Shown: positions 1-8,630, counted from the stretch's first letter. The stretch: DNA of 64,000 nt from Paraburkholderia sacchari (GCF_000785435.2 NZ_JTDB02000002.1:621660-685659); one strand, 5' to 3'. The notes: a model not told the origin generated them from the sequence alone. Numbers and translations are program-made.

Positions 1-551
1 TCGGCTGGATGCCGCGGTGCGCTGCGGCCGCCGAGATAGGCGGGCGAGGCCACGGCAACCGGCGCGACCGAAACGAGCGGACGCCGGATCAGCGTGCCGC
101 CGCTGACCTGGCGCGGCGCGACAATGCCCACGTCGAAGCCTTCTTCGATGAGGTCGACGGGGCGGTGCAGCAGCGTGAGCGTGAGCCGGACTTGTGCGAA
201 TGCAGCGAGATACTGCTTGAGCAGCGGCGTGAGGTCATGCAGCGAGAACGAGGCGTGCGCGACCACGCGCAATGTGCCCGAGGGCACAGACACGCCATGC
301 GCGATCTGCGTTTCGACACGCTCGAGGTCCTCGAGCATATGGCGGCATGCCTGGGCATACGCGTTGCCGGCTTCGGTTAGCGAGATGCTGCGCGTATTGC
401 GGTTGATGAGCCGTGTGTGAAGATGCGCCTCCAGCAGCGCGACATAGCGCGTGACAACGGCGTTCGAAAGATCGAGGCTCGCCGCAGCGCGACCGAACGA
501 GCCGTGTTCGGCGACGCTTACGAATACGCGCATCGCCTGAAGCTGATTCAT
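1..551 (-). CDS. LysR-family transcriptional regulator (3' part cut by window edge)
   Basis: The reverse strand encodes a protein starting MNQLQAMRVFVSVAEHGSFG. It has the winged helix-turn-helix typical of LysR regulators at residues 1-60 (ending INRNTRSISLTEAG) and then the start of the periplasmic-binding-like effector domain (about residue 90 on). Only 183 codons lie in the window; the family is usually about 300 residues, so the C-terminal third is outside. A second in-frame ATG at 572 would add seven residues (MSMRPKT); neither start has a clear ribosome site. The gene points away from the porin at 1030. Its target cannot be told from this window. Confidence 0.85.
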   Translation of the reverse strand, partial: MNQLQAMRVFVSVAEHGSFGRAAASLDLSNAVVTRYVALLEAHLHTRLINRNTRSISLTEAGNAYAQACRHMLEDLERVETQIAHGVSVPSGTLRVVAHASFSLHDLTPLLKQYLAAFAQVRLTLTLLHRPVDLIEEGFDVGIVAPRQVSGGTLIRRPLVSVAPVAVASPAYLGGRSAPRHPA

Positions 552-1029
552 GGTTTTGGGCCGCATCGACATGGAACTTACGGGACTGGTTGCGTGGAGC
601 GATGTTTGCCTGCGTACAAATGAGGCCCGGCGCAGGACTGCGGCGCGAGCGTTGACGGATAGTACCGACATGGCATTGCCCCAAGGAATGAGACTGTTCC
701 TAAACCATTAATTGTCTTGAATTAACTATGTTGCCAGGCAGCAACGCTATATCGGGATAGTGCGTAGTCAATCCTCGTGCGCGTGAATTCAAGATTAAGC
801 GTATGCGTTGAGGGGCAAGCGATTGCGGCGAGCGTCACGGCAGTATTCGATTTCTTCAAAAAAACTTTTACCTTGGAGTGGGATGGCTGGCTCAAAAGTG
901 ACGCCAATAAACTTTGGGCTGCGTATCAATGCGGCGCCGGCGTTTATGGTGCTGCGGGATCAAGCTAGCCGGCGTGTTGCCGGCGACGGCGTCCATTTTT
1001 GCCGAAAGGCTTTGCATCTAAGGAAGCAT
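552..1029. other. Intergenic region between LysR and porin genes
   Basis: No gene is seen here. The stretch is AT-richer than the coding DNA around it and must hold the divergent promoters of the LysR and porin genes. Just upstream of the porin is a small perfect hairpin, GCCGGC (968-973), loop GTGTT, GCCGGC (979-984), which would lie in the porin mRNA leader. The porin ribosome site AAGGAAG (1020-1026) follows. I could not identify a convincing -35/-10 pair. Confidence 0.5.
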
Positions 1030-2160
1030 ATGAAAAAGAGTCTGGCTATCGCGGCCGCAGTTGCCGCGACTTTCGCATCGTCGTCGTACGCGCAAAGCAG
1101 CGTGACGCTCTACGGCATCGTCGATGCCGGCTTCGTCTACACGACCAACGTCGATGGCAACGCCAAGTACGCTCTGGGCAGCGGCAATCTTCAGCAGAGC
1201 CGCTGGGGCCTGCGCGGCGCGGAAGATCTCGGTGGCGGCCTGAAGACGATCTTCACTCTCGAAAGCGGTTTCAACGTCGCGAACGGCCGCATGGGTAACA
1301 GCGCGAACAGCAGCCTGTTCAACCGCCAGGCTTTCGTCGGTCTCACGCAAGACCAGTACGGCACGCTGACGTTCGGCCGCCAGTACGACTCCGTGGTCGA
1401 CTACCTTGGCCCGCTTATGGCTGTCGGCACGTGGGGCGGTACGTACACGGCGCACGTGGGCGACAACGACAACGGCAATGCCACGTTCTCGCTGAACAAC
1501 GCAATCAAGTACACCAGCCCGAATCTCTCGGGCTTCCAGTTCGGTGGCGCGTACGCGTTCTCGAACCAGGCAGGCTTCGCGAACAACCGCGCGTATAGCG
1601 CCGGCATGAGCTACGCCAACGGCGGCCTGCGCGTCGCGGCGGCTTACCTGCAGGCCAACAACACGGGCACCCTGAACAACCCCAATGGCGCGGTCACCAA
1701 CGACCAGTTCGGTCTGTTCGGCAGCGCACAGCGCGCTCGCGTATGGGGCGGTGGCGTGAGCTATACCTATGGTCCGGCCGTCGGTGGCGTGGTGTTCACG
1801 CAATCGCGCCTGAACGGCTTGAACGACAATCTGTCGATCCGCTACAACAACATCGAAGCCAACGTGCACTACAACCTGACGCCGGCACTCGGCATCGGCG
1901 CAATGTACACCTACACCAACGCCAACGGCTCGGTCCTCGCCAACGCGGGCGGCGGTCAAACCGCGCACTGGAACCAGTTCGGCCTGCAAGCCGACTACGC
2001 GCTCTCGAAGCGCACGGACGTGTACCTCGAAGGCGTGGGCGTTTGGGGTGCCGGTCAGGCTTCGATGGGCATTACGCAGGTTGGCTTCCAGGGCGCGGAC
2101 AACTACTCGTCGTCGAAGAACCAGGGCATCGTCACGACCGGTATCCGTCACCGCTTCTAA
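1030..2160 (+). CDS. General outer-membrane porin (Gram-negative porin family 4)
   Basis: Predicted 376-residue trimeric beta-barrel porin allowing passive diffusion of small hydrophilic solutes. The start at 1030 is chosen because AAGGAAG sits just upstream and the product opens with a signal peptide (residues 1-22, MKKSLAIAAAV...SSYAQ), followed by SSVTLYGIVDAG, the usual first strand of Burkholderia porins. The protein is rich in Gly, Asn, Tyr and alternating strand patterns, and ends RHRF with the C-terminal phenylalanine needed for BAM-dependent assembly. It is a single gene with its own terminator. Burkholderiaceae have many porin paralogues, so substrate preference cannot be assigned. 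Confidence 0.95.
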   Translation: MKKSLAIAAAVAATFASSSYAQSSVTLYGIVDAGFVYTTNVDGNAKYALGSGNLQQSRWGLRGAEDLGGGLKTIFTLESGFNVANGRMGNSANSSLFNRQAFVGLTQDQYGTLTFGRQYDSVVDYLGPLMAVGTWGGTYTAHVGDNDNGNATFSLNNAIKYTSPNLSGFQFGGAYAFSNQAGFANNRAYSAGMSYANGGLRVAAAYLQANNTGTLNNPNGAVTNDQFGLFGSAQRARVWGGGVSYTYGPAVGGVVFTQSRLNGLNDNLSIRYNNIEANVHYNLTPALGIGAMYTYTNANGSVLANAGGGQTAHWNQFGLQADYALSKRTDVYLEGVGVWGAGQASMGITQVGFQGADNYSSSKNQGIVTTGIRHRF

Positions 2161-2266
2161 TGACGGGGCGGCCCGGCTTCTGGCCGGGCTGCCGAATCCC
2201 GGGTTTCGGAAGCCCGGGTTTGGGAATTCATCACGTAGTAAAGCAGTAGAAGGTAGTACTTGGGTT

Positions 2267-2296
2267 AAGAGCGCCACTCCCGGCGCTCTTTTTTTT
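2267..2296 (+). terminator. Rho-independent terminator of porin gene
   Basis: Perfect 9-bp stem AAGAGCGCC (2267-2275) / GGCGCTCTT (2282-2290), loop of 6, followed directly by TTTTTT (2291-2296). Two further GC-rich hairpins (about 2171-2189 and 2198-2218) lie between the porin stop and this terminator and could stabilise the 3' end of this highly expressed mRNA. Confidence 0.9.
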
Positions 2297-2435
2297 GTCT
2301 CGCACTTTTCATTCCTCTGTTTTCAAGGCTGTCGATCATGCGGGATCGGACGCCTTTGCCGGATTTGCTCTAGCATGTGACGATGTGGCTGCCAGCCTAC
2401 TGGGGCAGCACACCACAACAAACGGAGAACTCCCC

Positions 2436-2870
2436 ATGAAAGCGCTTCGTCCGCTGCAGTTTGCTCTCGCCCTGTGTGTCCTTGCTTCCGGTGCCGCGTT
2501 TGCCGATACCGTTGCGCTGAAGGCCGATCTCGAACCTTCCAGCGAAGTGCCGCCGCGTGTGAGTCACGGGCACGGCATGCTCAATGCCACGTTCGACACC
2601 TCGACCAAATCGCTGAATTGGACCATCACTTACGAAGGCCTGTCGGGTCCGGTGGCGGCTGCGCATTTCCACGGCCCCGCGCCAGTCGGCCAGAACGCGA
2701 ACGTACAGGTGCCGATTCCGAAGGGTGAACTCGCCAGTCCGATCAAGGGTTCCGCAACGCTCAACGAAAAGCAGGTCACCGATCTGATGGCCGGCCAGTG
2801 GTATTTCAACGTGCATACGCAACAAAACCCGGCGGGCGAAATTCGCGGGCAGGTGCTGCCTGCGAATTGA
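2436..2870 (+). CDS. Exported CHRD-domain protein
   Basis: A 144-residue protein with a signal peptide (residues 1-23, ending ASGAAFA) followed by one CHRD domain filling the rest. The characteristic stretches are present: LEPSSEVPP near the N-terminus, AAHFHGPAP around residue 75, and the closing AGQWYFNVHTQQNPAGEIRG. CHRD domains occur in chordin and in many bacterial secreted proteins; the bacterial function is not established. The start at 2436 follows ACGGAGAAC and gives the signal peptide directly. The gene stands alone between the porin terminator and the hydrolase. Periplasmic location is inferred from the signal peptide. Confidence 0.88.
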   Translation: MKALRPLQFALALCVLASGAAFADTVALKADLEPSSEVPPRVSHGHGMLNATFDTSTKSLNWTITYEGLSGPVAAAHFHGPAPVGQNANVQVPIPKGELASPIKGSATLNEKQVTDLMAGQWYFNVHTQQNPAGEIRGQVLPAN

Positions 2871-2938
2871 GCATCCGTTGGGTTGCGCGAGCGCTTGGTG
2901 AGCACATTTGGTGAGCGCATTGCGAGGAGCCGTGCCCC

Positions 2939-3985
2939 ATGAGTCTTCAAGGCAGGTTGATCTGCTGGTTTCTGCGCCGCAGCTTTCTTCCGGCGACGCG
3001 CGGCCCCATCGACGTCGCACGCGTACGCGTGCAAACCGCGAAGCGGGTGTGGTTGCCTCAGGTCCCCAAGGGTTGGCAATTGCGCGAGCAGTATCGAGCC
3101 GCTGCCGAGCGTGACGCAGCCGACGCGCCATCGAGTGGTGAATGGCTCGTGCGCGAAGGTGGGGCGCCGCGCACGATCCTCTATTTACATGGTGGCGGTT
3201 ATTACTTCTGCTCGCCGAAGACGCACCGTGCCATCACCTTCGGCCTTGCCACACGCGCCGAAGCCGATCTTTTTTCGCTCGACTATCGTCTTGCGCCCGA
3301 GCATCCGTTTCCGGCGGCGCTCGACGACGCGGTGGCCGCTTATCGGCGCTTGCTGGCTGACGGGGCGCGTGCCCAGTCGCTCGTGATCGCGGGCGATTCG
3401 GCGGGCGGCGGGCTCGCGCTCGCCACGCTCGTGGCATTGCGCGACGCCGGCGATCCGCTGCCGGCCGGCGCCGTGCTCTACTCGCCGTGGACCGACCTCG
3501 CGGCCACGGGCGCATCGATACGCGAAAACGACGGGCGCGATCCCATGTTCTGCGGCGACGTGTTCGCACGCGTGGCGCCGCTCTACCTTGGCGAGGCGAG
3601 CGCGACCGATCCTTATGCTTCGCCGGTTTACGCCGATCTCCACGGCTTGCCGCCGCTCTTCATGCTGGCGGGCAGCACCGAGACGCTGCTCGACGACACG
3701 CGCCGGGTCGCGCAACGCGCCCAGGCTGCCGGCGTGAGCGTCGAGTGCGGGATCGGGCGCGATCTACCGCATGTCTGGCCGATTTACGCGCCGTTCCTGC
3801 CCGAGGCGCGGCGGGCGCTCGACGACACCGCGCGCTTCGTGAAGCGCGTGACGACGGCCGACGATACCGCCCGCGCGCAGAAGAGCGCGCACATGCTAAC
3901 GGAGCCTGAGGCGGATGCGCAATCGAGCAGACCGCCGGGCGCGCATCGAGCCGCTCAATCGAGCGTCACGTCGATCTCTTCGTAG
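2939..3985 (+). CDS. Alpha/beta hydrolase, hormone-sensitive-lipase family esterase
   Basis: A 348-residue carboxylesterase-like protein without signal peptide. The oxyanion-hole motif HGGGYYF begins at His84, the nucleophile elbow GDSAGG carries Ser154, an acidic residue follows at Asp252/253 (ETLLDDTRR), and the charge-relay His is His278 in LPHVWP. This set defines the HSL (lipase family IV) group, which hydrolyses short-chain esters. The last 60 residues after the catalytic His are Ala/Arg/Ser-rich and probably disordered. The 3' end overlaps the convergent EcsC-like gene by 31 bp. Natural substrate unknown. Confidence 0.9.
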   Translation: MSLQGRLICWFLRRSFLPATRGPIDVARVRVQTAKRVWLPQVPKGWQLREQYRAAAERDAADAPSSGEWLVREGGAPRTILYLHGGGYYFCSPKTHRAITFGLATRAEADLFSLDYRLAPEHPFPAALDDAVAAYRRLLADGARAQSLVIAGDSAGGGLALATLVALRDAGDPLPAGAVLYSPWTDLAATGASIRENDGRDPMFCGDVFARVAPLYLGEASATDPYASPVYADLHGLPPLFMLAGSTETLLDDTRRVAQRAQAAGVSVECGIGRDLPHVWPIYAPFLPEARRALDDTARFVKRVTTADDTARAQKSAHMLTEPEADAQSSRPPGAHRAAQSSVTSISS

Positions 3986-4848
3986 GCTGCGCGGACGGCG
4001 GCTTCGCCGTAGCGCCGCTCGAGCCTGCGCACGGTGAAATGGCCGTGCGCGACGTTCTGGAAGTGATCGATGAATACGGTGTTCACCATGGCGCCGAGCA
4101 CCGCGCCGATGGCCGGAATCGATTTCGCGGCCATCTGTTCGCTGACCTGCACGGAAAAGCGCGCGGCCACGGTTTGCATGAGCTTGAGCAGCGCAGTCGA
4201 GCCGTGCGCGGCGAAGCCTTTGGTCGCCATCTCCGACGACGCTTTCGATACCGCCTGCGCCAGCGCGCCGCGCACGATGAAATAGCCGAAGTCGGCTTCG
4301 TCGTCGGCGGCCGAGCGTCCGCCCATGCCGAACACGGTCAGGCATTGGAGCTGGGTGTCGGCGCTCGCGAGGTCTTCGCCTTCGCTGCGGGCGATGTCGC
4401 AAATCGAGCGGAACATCAGCGTCGTCGTGACGGGTAGCTCCACCGGCAGCGCGAACAGGCCGAACGCGCCGCCGGCCGCTCCCGTCGTGGCGACCGCGAA
4501 CTTGTGCAACAGGTTGCTCGGCTTCGCGCCCGGTTTTTCTCCCTGCTTTGCGACTGAAGTTGTTATTTGTGTCGATTCCGCAGCCGCGCCCGCATCGGCG
4601 ATCCCGGGCGCCCGCTCGCCCGGTTTGCCAAGTGTCTTGAGCGCAATCTGCAGGCATTTGCGCAGCGCTGCCTGAGTGGCGTCGTTGACCTTGTCGTTGG
4701 CCACGGCGGGCAGCTTCGCGATCAGTTTCTCGACCGGCGCACCCACGATAGCGGCGAGCTTCATGCCGAGCGGCGGCGTTTCCAGTTCGTGCTTCGCGCG
4801 CTTGAGCGCGGCAAGATCGGCTTCGGAAAAATCAGAACATGACCCCAT
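3955..4848 (-). CDS. EcsC-family protein
   Basis: A 297-residue protein matching the EcsC family: N-terminal charged helix (FSEADLAALKRAKHELE), LAAIVGAPVEKLIAKLP, a Gly/Ala-rich central part (AGGAFGLFALPVELPVTTTLMFRSICDIARSEGEDL), and a C-terminal region with AVLGAMVNTVFIDHFQNVAHGHFTVRRLE. The family is named after a Bacillus protein next to the EcsAB ABC transporter, and its biochemical role is unclear; amphipathic or membrane-associated behaviour is likely from the hydrophobic central helices. The gene converges on the hydrolase and diverges from the MFS exporter. Confidence 0.85.
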   Translation of the reverse strand: MGSCSDFSEADLAALKRAKHELETPPLGMKLAAIVGAPVEKLIAKLPAVANDKVNDATQAALRKCLQIALKTLGKPGERAPGIADAGAAAESTQITTSVAKQGEKPGAKPSNLLHKFAVATTGAAGGAFGLFALPVELPVTTTLMFRSICDIARSEGEDLASADTQLQCLTVFGMGGRSAADDEADFGYFIVRGALAQAVSKASSEMATKGFAAHGSTALLKLMQTVAARFSVQVSEQMAAKSIPAIGAVLGAMVNTVFIDHFQNVAHGHFTVRRLERRYGEAAVRAAYEEIDVTLD

Positions 4849-4914
4849 AAATCTCCCGGGAAAAACGGTTCGGCAGGCGCTCCTCGACGCCCAGTGTAGA
4901 GGATCGCATCATGC

Positions 4915-4941
4915 TATGATTTCAATTCTTTGACGTATCAA
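4915..4941 (+). promoter_or_regulatory. Candidate promoter -10 and MarR-type operator before the MFS gene
   Basis: TATGAT (4915-4920) resembles a sigma-70 -10 box; no good -35 is seen. Ten bases on lies the palindrome TTGACGTATCAA (4930-4941, TTGA-N4-TCAA), placed where a repressor would block the exporter promoter. The MarR gene at the end of the same operon is the obvious candidate regulator. This is inference from position and symmetry. Confidence 0.35.
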
Positions 4942-4959
4942 TCATTGCGGGATCAAAAA

Positions 4960-6555
4960 ATGGCCGTCCGTACTGCCGCCCATCATTCGAGCGGGCAGGT
5001 GCTGCCGTTCCGGGAGTCGCTGCTGGCGATGCTCGGCGTCTCCTTTGTGAGCATGCTGGTCGCCCTGGACCAGACCGTCGTTGGCACGGCGCTGCCCACC
5101 ATCGTCGCCGAGCTGCGCGGCTTCGAGCTTTACGCGTGGGTCGCCACGTCCTATCTGCTCGCCTCTGTCATCACCGTCCCTATTTTTGGCCGCCTTGGCG
5201 ACTATTACGGGCGCAAGCCGTTCGTGATCGCGTCGATCGTCGTCTTCACCGGCGCCTCGGTTCTGTGCGGCGCGGCCAACAGCATGATGTTCCTCGTGCT
5301 CGCGCGCGGCCTGCAAGGTATCGGCGGCGGCATGCTGGTGGGCACGGCGTTCGCGTGCATCCCCGATCTCTTTCCCGATTCGGTCGTGCGCCTGAAATGG
5401 CAGGTGCTGATGAGCTCGGCGTTCGGCATCGCCAACGCGGTGGGGCCTTCGCTCGGTGGCTTTCTCACGCAGTATTACGGCTGGCGTTCGGTGTTCTATG
5501 TGAATCTGCCGGTCGGGCTGCTTTCGCTGTTTTTCGTCTGGCGTTATCTGCCGCACCTGCGCCATGTCGCGCACAAGGAGCGCATGCGGCTCGACTGGCC
5601 CGGCGCGCTGCTTATCGCGGTCACGCTCGGCAGCCTGCAACTGTTCGTCGAGCGGCTGCCCGCGCACGGCGTGACGTTTTCCGCGCTGGGCCTGCTCGTG
5701 CTGGCCGCGGCCTCGGGCTGGGCGCTGTGGCAGTGGGAGCGGCGCTGCCCGCAGGCGATCCTGCCCGTCGACATGTTCCGCAACGCGAGCCTCAACGCGC
5801 TCTTCAAGTTGGCGGTGCTGGGCGGCTTCACGATGTTCTCGCTGCTGTTCTACGCGCCGCTGTTGTTCCAGGGCGGCTTCGGCATGACGCCGAACGAGGC
5901 AGGCATGGTCATCACGCCGCTCGTGGTGTTCATCACGATCGGCAGCATCGCGAACGGACGCATCGTCTCGCGCATCCGCAATCCGAACCGGATGCTCTAC
6001 GTCGGCTTTGGGATGCTCGCGTTCACCTGCTTTGCGGTCGCGCTTGCGTCGCACAACACGCCGCGCGCGCTGTTAATGGCGCTGATGATCGTGGGTGGCA
6101 TCGGGCTCGGCTTCGTGATGCCGAATCTAACTGTGTTCGCGCAGCAGACCGCGGGCCGCGAGCATCTGGGCATTGCCACGGCGCTGCTGCAGTCGCTGCG
6201 TATGATCGGCGGGATGTTCGGCACCGCGCTGACCGGCACGATGGTCACGCAGCTTTACGCGAGCGGCGTGCACAAGGCGCTGGACGCCGACCAGGCGACG
6301 CACTGGTTCGCCCGGCTCGCCGACCCGCAGATTCTTATCAACCACGACGCGCAGTACGTGCTGATTGGCGAACTCGCGAAGGCCGGGCACAATGGCGCGC
6401 CGCTGCTGGAAGCCGCGCGCGAGTCGCTGGTGGGTGCGATTCATCTGGGGATTGCGGTGGCGGCGGTGATCGCGCTGGTGTCGATCTGGCAGACGCGGCG
6501 CGTGCCGCCCATCAGGCTTCAGCGCAAGGTCGAACCCGTGATCCACGCCGATTGA
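4960..6555 (+). CDS. MFS drug-efflux transporter, DHA2 (EmrB/QacA) family
   Basis: A 531-residue inner-membrane exporter with about 14 hydrophobic segments. Signature motifs of the DHA2 family are LDQTVVGTALPTIVAEL in the first helix, GRLGDYYGRK in the loop after helix 2, and the long gap typical of 14-helix proton antiporters. The ATG at 4960 is preferred; an upstream in-frame TTG at 4930 overlaps a likely operator palindrome. It is followed by a MarR regulator 85 bp downstream, the common arrangement for substrate-inducible multidrug export. There is no HlyD/EmrA-type adaptor gene nearby, so it probably works without an outer-membrane channel or borrows one. Confidence 0.9.
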   Translation: MAVRTAAHHSSGQVLPFRESLLAMLGVSFVSMLVALDQTVVGTALPTIVAELRGFELYAWVATSYLLASVITVPIFGRLGDYYGRKPFVIASIVVFTGASVLCGAANSMMFLVLARGLQGIGGGMLVGTAFACIPDLFPDSVVRLKWQVLMSSAFGIANAVGPSLGGFLTQYYGWRSVFYVNLPVGLLSLFFVWRYLPHLRHVAHKERMRLDWPGALLIAVTLGSLQLFVERLPAHGVTFSALGLLVLAAASGWALWQWERRCPQAILPVDMFRNASLNALFKLAVLGGFTMFSLLFYAPLLFQGGFGMTPNEAGMVITPLVVFITIGSIANGRIVSRIRNPNRMLYVGFGMLAFTCFAVALASHNTPRALLMALMIVGGIGLGFVMPNLTVFAQQTAGREHLGIATALLQSLRMIGGMFGTALTGTMVTQLYASGVHKALDADQATHWFARLADPQILINHDAQYVLIGELAKAGHNGAPLLEAARESLVGAIHLGIAVAAVIALVSIWQTRRVPPIRLQRKVEPVIHAD

Positions 6556-6640
6556 GGGCGACGCGTCGGGACGCAGAACAAGGCAGTGAGGCATGCAAGG
6601 CTCGCGGCCAGAGACAGGAAGACAGGCAGGAACACACAGC

Positions 6641-7102
6641 ATGGAAACACAGGACCGCGTCGCTATCGTCCAGCAGTTCGGACGGACCTACCGCACGTTC
6701 ATGTCGGCGTTCGAGGCGCAGGTGGGGCATCCGCTGCCGCGCTGGCGCATTTTGATGGCGCTGCATGAGCAGAATGGCGAGTCGTCGCAGAAGCGGCTCG
6801 TCGAGCGCCTGCGCGTTGACCCGGGCGCGCTCACGCGCCAATTGAAGCCGCTGGAGGCGCTGGGCTGGATCGCGCGCAGCGCCGACGCGCGCGACAATCG
6901 CATCACCAATGTGCAGCTCACGCAGGCGGGGCGCGATGTTGTCGAGGCGAGTCTGCCGCGGCGCAACGCATTCCTGAACCAGACAATGTCGTTGCCCGAC
7001 GACGCGCTCACGGCGCTGTCGGGCGCGCTGCGGATGATGGAAGAACGGATTAGCGTGGCGGTGGCGCAAGCCGATGCGGCCGAAGCGAAGGAAGGCGCTT
7101 AA
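6641..7102 (+). CDS. MarR-family transcriptional regulator
   Basis: A 153-residue winged-helix regulator. The recognition region reads LVERLRVDPGALTRQLKPLEALGWIARSADARDNR, with the beta-wing Asp-x-Arg motif (DARDNR) typical of MarR proteins, followed by the C-terminal dimerisation helices. The start at 6641 follows GGCAGGAAC; an upstream in-frame ATG at 6593 would add 16 atypical residues. It lies downstream of the MFS exporter in the same direction and probably represses that operon, releasing DNA when it binds the exported compound. The stop codon sits inside the first unit of a short tandem repeat. Confidence 0.9.
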   Translation: METQDRVAIVQQFGRTYRTFMSAFEAQVGHPLPRWRILMALHEQNGESSQKRLVERLRVDPGALTRQLKPLEALGWIARSADARDNRITNVQLTQAGRDVVEASLPRRNAFLNQTMSLPDDALTALSGALRMMEERISVAVAQADAAEAKEGA

Positions 7103-7138
7103 GGAAGAAGGCGCTTAAGGAAGAAGGCGCTTAAGGAA
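7091..7138 (+). repeat. 16-bp tandem repeat, three copies, over the MarR stop codon
   Basis: The unit GAAGGCGCTTAAGGAA occurs three times without a break (7091-7106, 7107-7122, 7123-7138), followed by a partial fourth (GGCGCTAAAG). The TAA inside the first unit is the MarR stop codon, so extra units lengthen only the 3' untranslated region. Confidence 0.95.
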
Positions 7139-7163
7139 GGCGCTAAAGTCACCAGCCATCAGC

Positions 7164-7188
7164 CGGCCAGGCTGCAAGAGCCTGGCCG
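7164..7188. terminator. Hairpin between convergent MarR and PLP-enzyme genes
   Basis: Perfect 10-bp stem CGGCCAGGCT (7164-7173), loop GCAAG, AGCCTGGCCG (7179-7188). There is no T-run on either side, so it may act as an mRNA 3' stabiliser or a weak bidirectional terminator rather than a classical intrinsic terminator. Confidence 0.5.
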
Positions 7189-7211
7189 CAGTGAATCGAA
7201 CCGCAGAGCGA

Positions 7212-8513
7212 TCAGAAGAACGTTTCGATCACTTCCGTCACGCGATATTGCCCGTCGACCATCAGCACCTGGCGCCACCGGTCGAACGTGAGGCAGGGAT
7301 GCGAAATGTCGAAGCCGATCATATCGCCGACCTTGATGTCCGTGCCGCCCGGAATCTGCAGATAGGCGTGCTGATCCATCATCTGGAAGATCTCCCAGCC
7401 TTCGTTCGCCGCGATCTCGCGCGGCATGCCGCCGCCGTCGCGTGAAGGACGATAGTGGCGCGTCGGCTCCGGGAAGCCCGCGTCGAACGCGGCGTCGCGC
7501 TTGCCGAAGCCGATGATCGCGCGGCCCGGCTCCGGAATCGACTGGACATAGGCCCATAGCTGCAGCGCCGGCAGGAGCGCCACGCCCATCTCGCGCGCGA
7601 CCGGATTGCGCGTGAGGATTTGCGACTGCGCCTGCTTGTAGACGCCCACGTCGTGCGTGAGATAGCAGCCGGGGCGCAGCACGACGTCGATCGTGCCGGC
7701 CTGCGAGGCTTTCGCGAATTCCTCGGCCACCACGTCGTACCATGCCGATCCCGCGCCCGAAAGCAGTGCCGGCGAACGCGCGAAGCGGCCGGCGGCCGCG
7801 AGTTCCTCGGTCACGTTGAGCGCGTCGCGCAGGAAGGTACGCACCTCGCTCTCTTCCTTGAGGACGCCCTCGTAGATCTCTACGCCCGCTAGCTTGAGCG
7901 AGTCCGGATAGCGCGCGATCGCCTCGATCACGGCGCGGCGCGCGTCGGCGTCACGCACGCCGGTGCGTCCGCGCGGCACGCCCAGTTCGAGCAGCACTTG
8001 CAGCGTGCGGCGCGAGGCGCGGAAGAATTCGCCCAGTTGCTCGACGCCATCCACCGTGTCCACGAGGCAGAAAAATTCGAAGTCGGGATCGCTCAGCAAT
8101 TCGGCGATGATCGCCATGTTGTGGCGGCCCACGAGCTGGTTCGCCATCAGCACGCGCGAGATGCCGCCGCGATACGCGGCGCGCGTCTGGTGCGCCGTGG
8201 CGAGCGTGATGCCCCACGCGCCCGTTTCCATCTGGCGGCGAAACAGTTGCGGCGCCATCGTGGTCTTGCCGTGCGGCGCGAGCTTCACGCCGTAGCGTGT
8301 GACGAAGTCCTGCATCCACTTGAGGTTGTGCTCGACGCGGTCCGCATACAGGACCGCCGCCGGCAAGCTCACGTCTTCGGCGAGCAGATTCCATTCGAGG
8401 CGCGCCGCGTCGCCCAGCGGCACGCTTGCGCCCGGCAGGTTGCCAAGGCCCTTGCTGTTCGGGTCGATCGTTGCGCTCTGATAGTTTGTAACTTTCATTT
8501 CCGTTCGCTCCAT
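7212..8513 (-). CDS. PLP-dependent D-amino-acid lyase (D-serine dehydratase / D-threonine aldolase-like)
   Basis: A 433-residue fold-type III PLP enzyme. Lys83 in KLAPHGKTTMAP is the predicted Schiff-base lysine, and His405/Cys407 in DISHPCLTFDRW match the metal-binding pair of the eukaryotic-type D-serine dehydratase C-terminal domain. The alanine-racemase-like barrel carries NQLVG and LELGVPRGRTGVR. It is probably a D-amino-acid deaminase that yields an enamine/imine and then a 2-keto acid; D-threonine aldolase activity is the alternative. ATG 8513 is preceded by GGAGAG; a second ATG at 8498 is possible. It is divergent from an RpiR regulator that is followed by a D-aminoacylase and a RidA gene. 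Confidence 0.85.
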   Translation of the reverse strand: MERTEMKVTNYQSATIDPNSKGLGNLPGASVPLGDAARLEWNLLAEDVSLPAAVLYADRVEHNLKWMQDFVTRYGVKLAPHGKTTMAPQLFRRQMETGAWGITLATAHQTRAAYRGGISRVLMANQLVGRHNMAIIAELLSDPDFEFFCLVDTVDGVEQLGEFFRASRRTLQVLLELGVPRGRTGVRDADARRAVIEAIARYPDSLKLAGVEIYEGVLKEESEVRTFLRDALNVTEELAAAGRFARSPALLSGAGSAWYDVVAEEFAKASQAGTIDVVLRPGCYLTHDVGVYKQAQSQILTRNPVAREMGVALLPALQLWAYVQSIPEPGRAIIGFGKRDAAFDAGFPEPTRHYRPSRDGGGMPREIAANEGWEIFQMMDQHAYLQIPGGTDIKVGDMIGFDISHPCLTFDRWRQVLMVDGQYRVTEVIETFF

Positions 8514-8579
8514 CTACTCTCCGTTGCGCCTTCCTGCAAGGAGGCCGTGCATGCATTGCAGGTTCGGCGTTGACTTGGA

Positions 8580-8626
8580 GATAGTACACAAAGTACCATC
8601 TGCTCGGGAAATGTTATTTATTAACA
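8580..8626. promoter_or_regulatory. Two palindromes in the divergent D-amino-acid control region
   Basis: The first is GATAGTAC (8580-8587), ACAAA, GTACCATC (8593-8600): an inverted repeat with one mismatch. On the minus strand its end overlaps a possible -10 (TACTAT, 8581-8586) for the PLP-enzyme gene. The second is perfect: TGTTA (8612-8616), TTTAT, TAACA (8622-8626), ending five bases before the RpiR start codon. Either could be the operator of the adjacent RpiR regulator. Confidence 0.5.
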
Positions 8627-8630
8627 AAAC

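Noticed and set aside
4930..4959. Upstream TTG start for the MFS exporter
   Set aside because: It lies inside the likely operator palindrome and lacks a ribosome site; ATG 4960 gives a normal DHA2 N-terminus.
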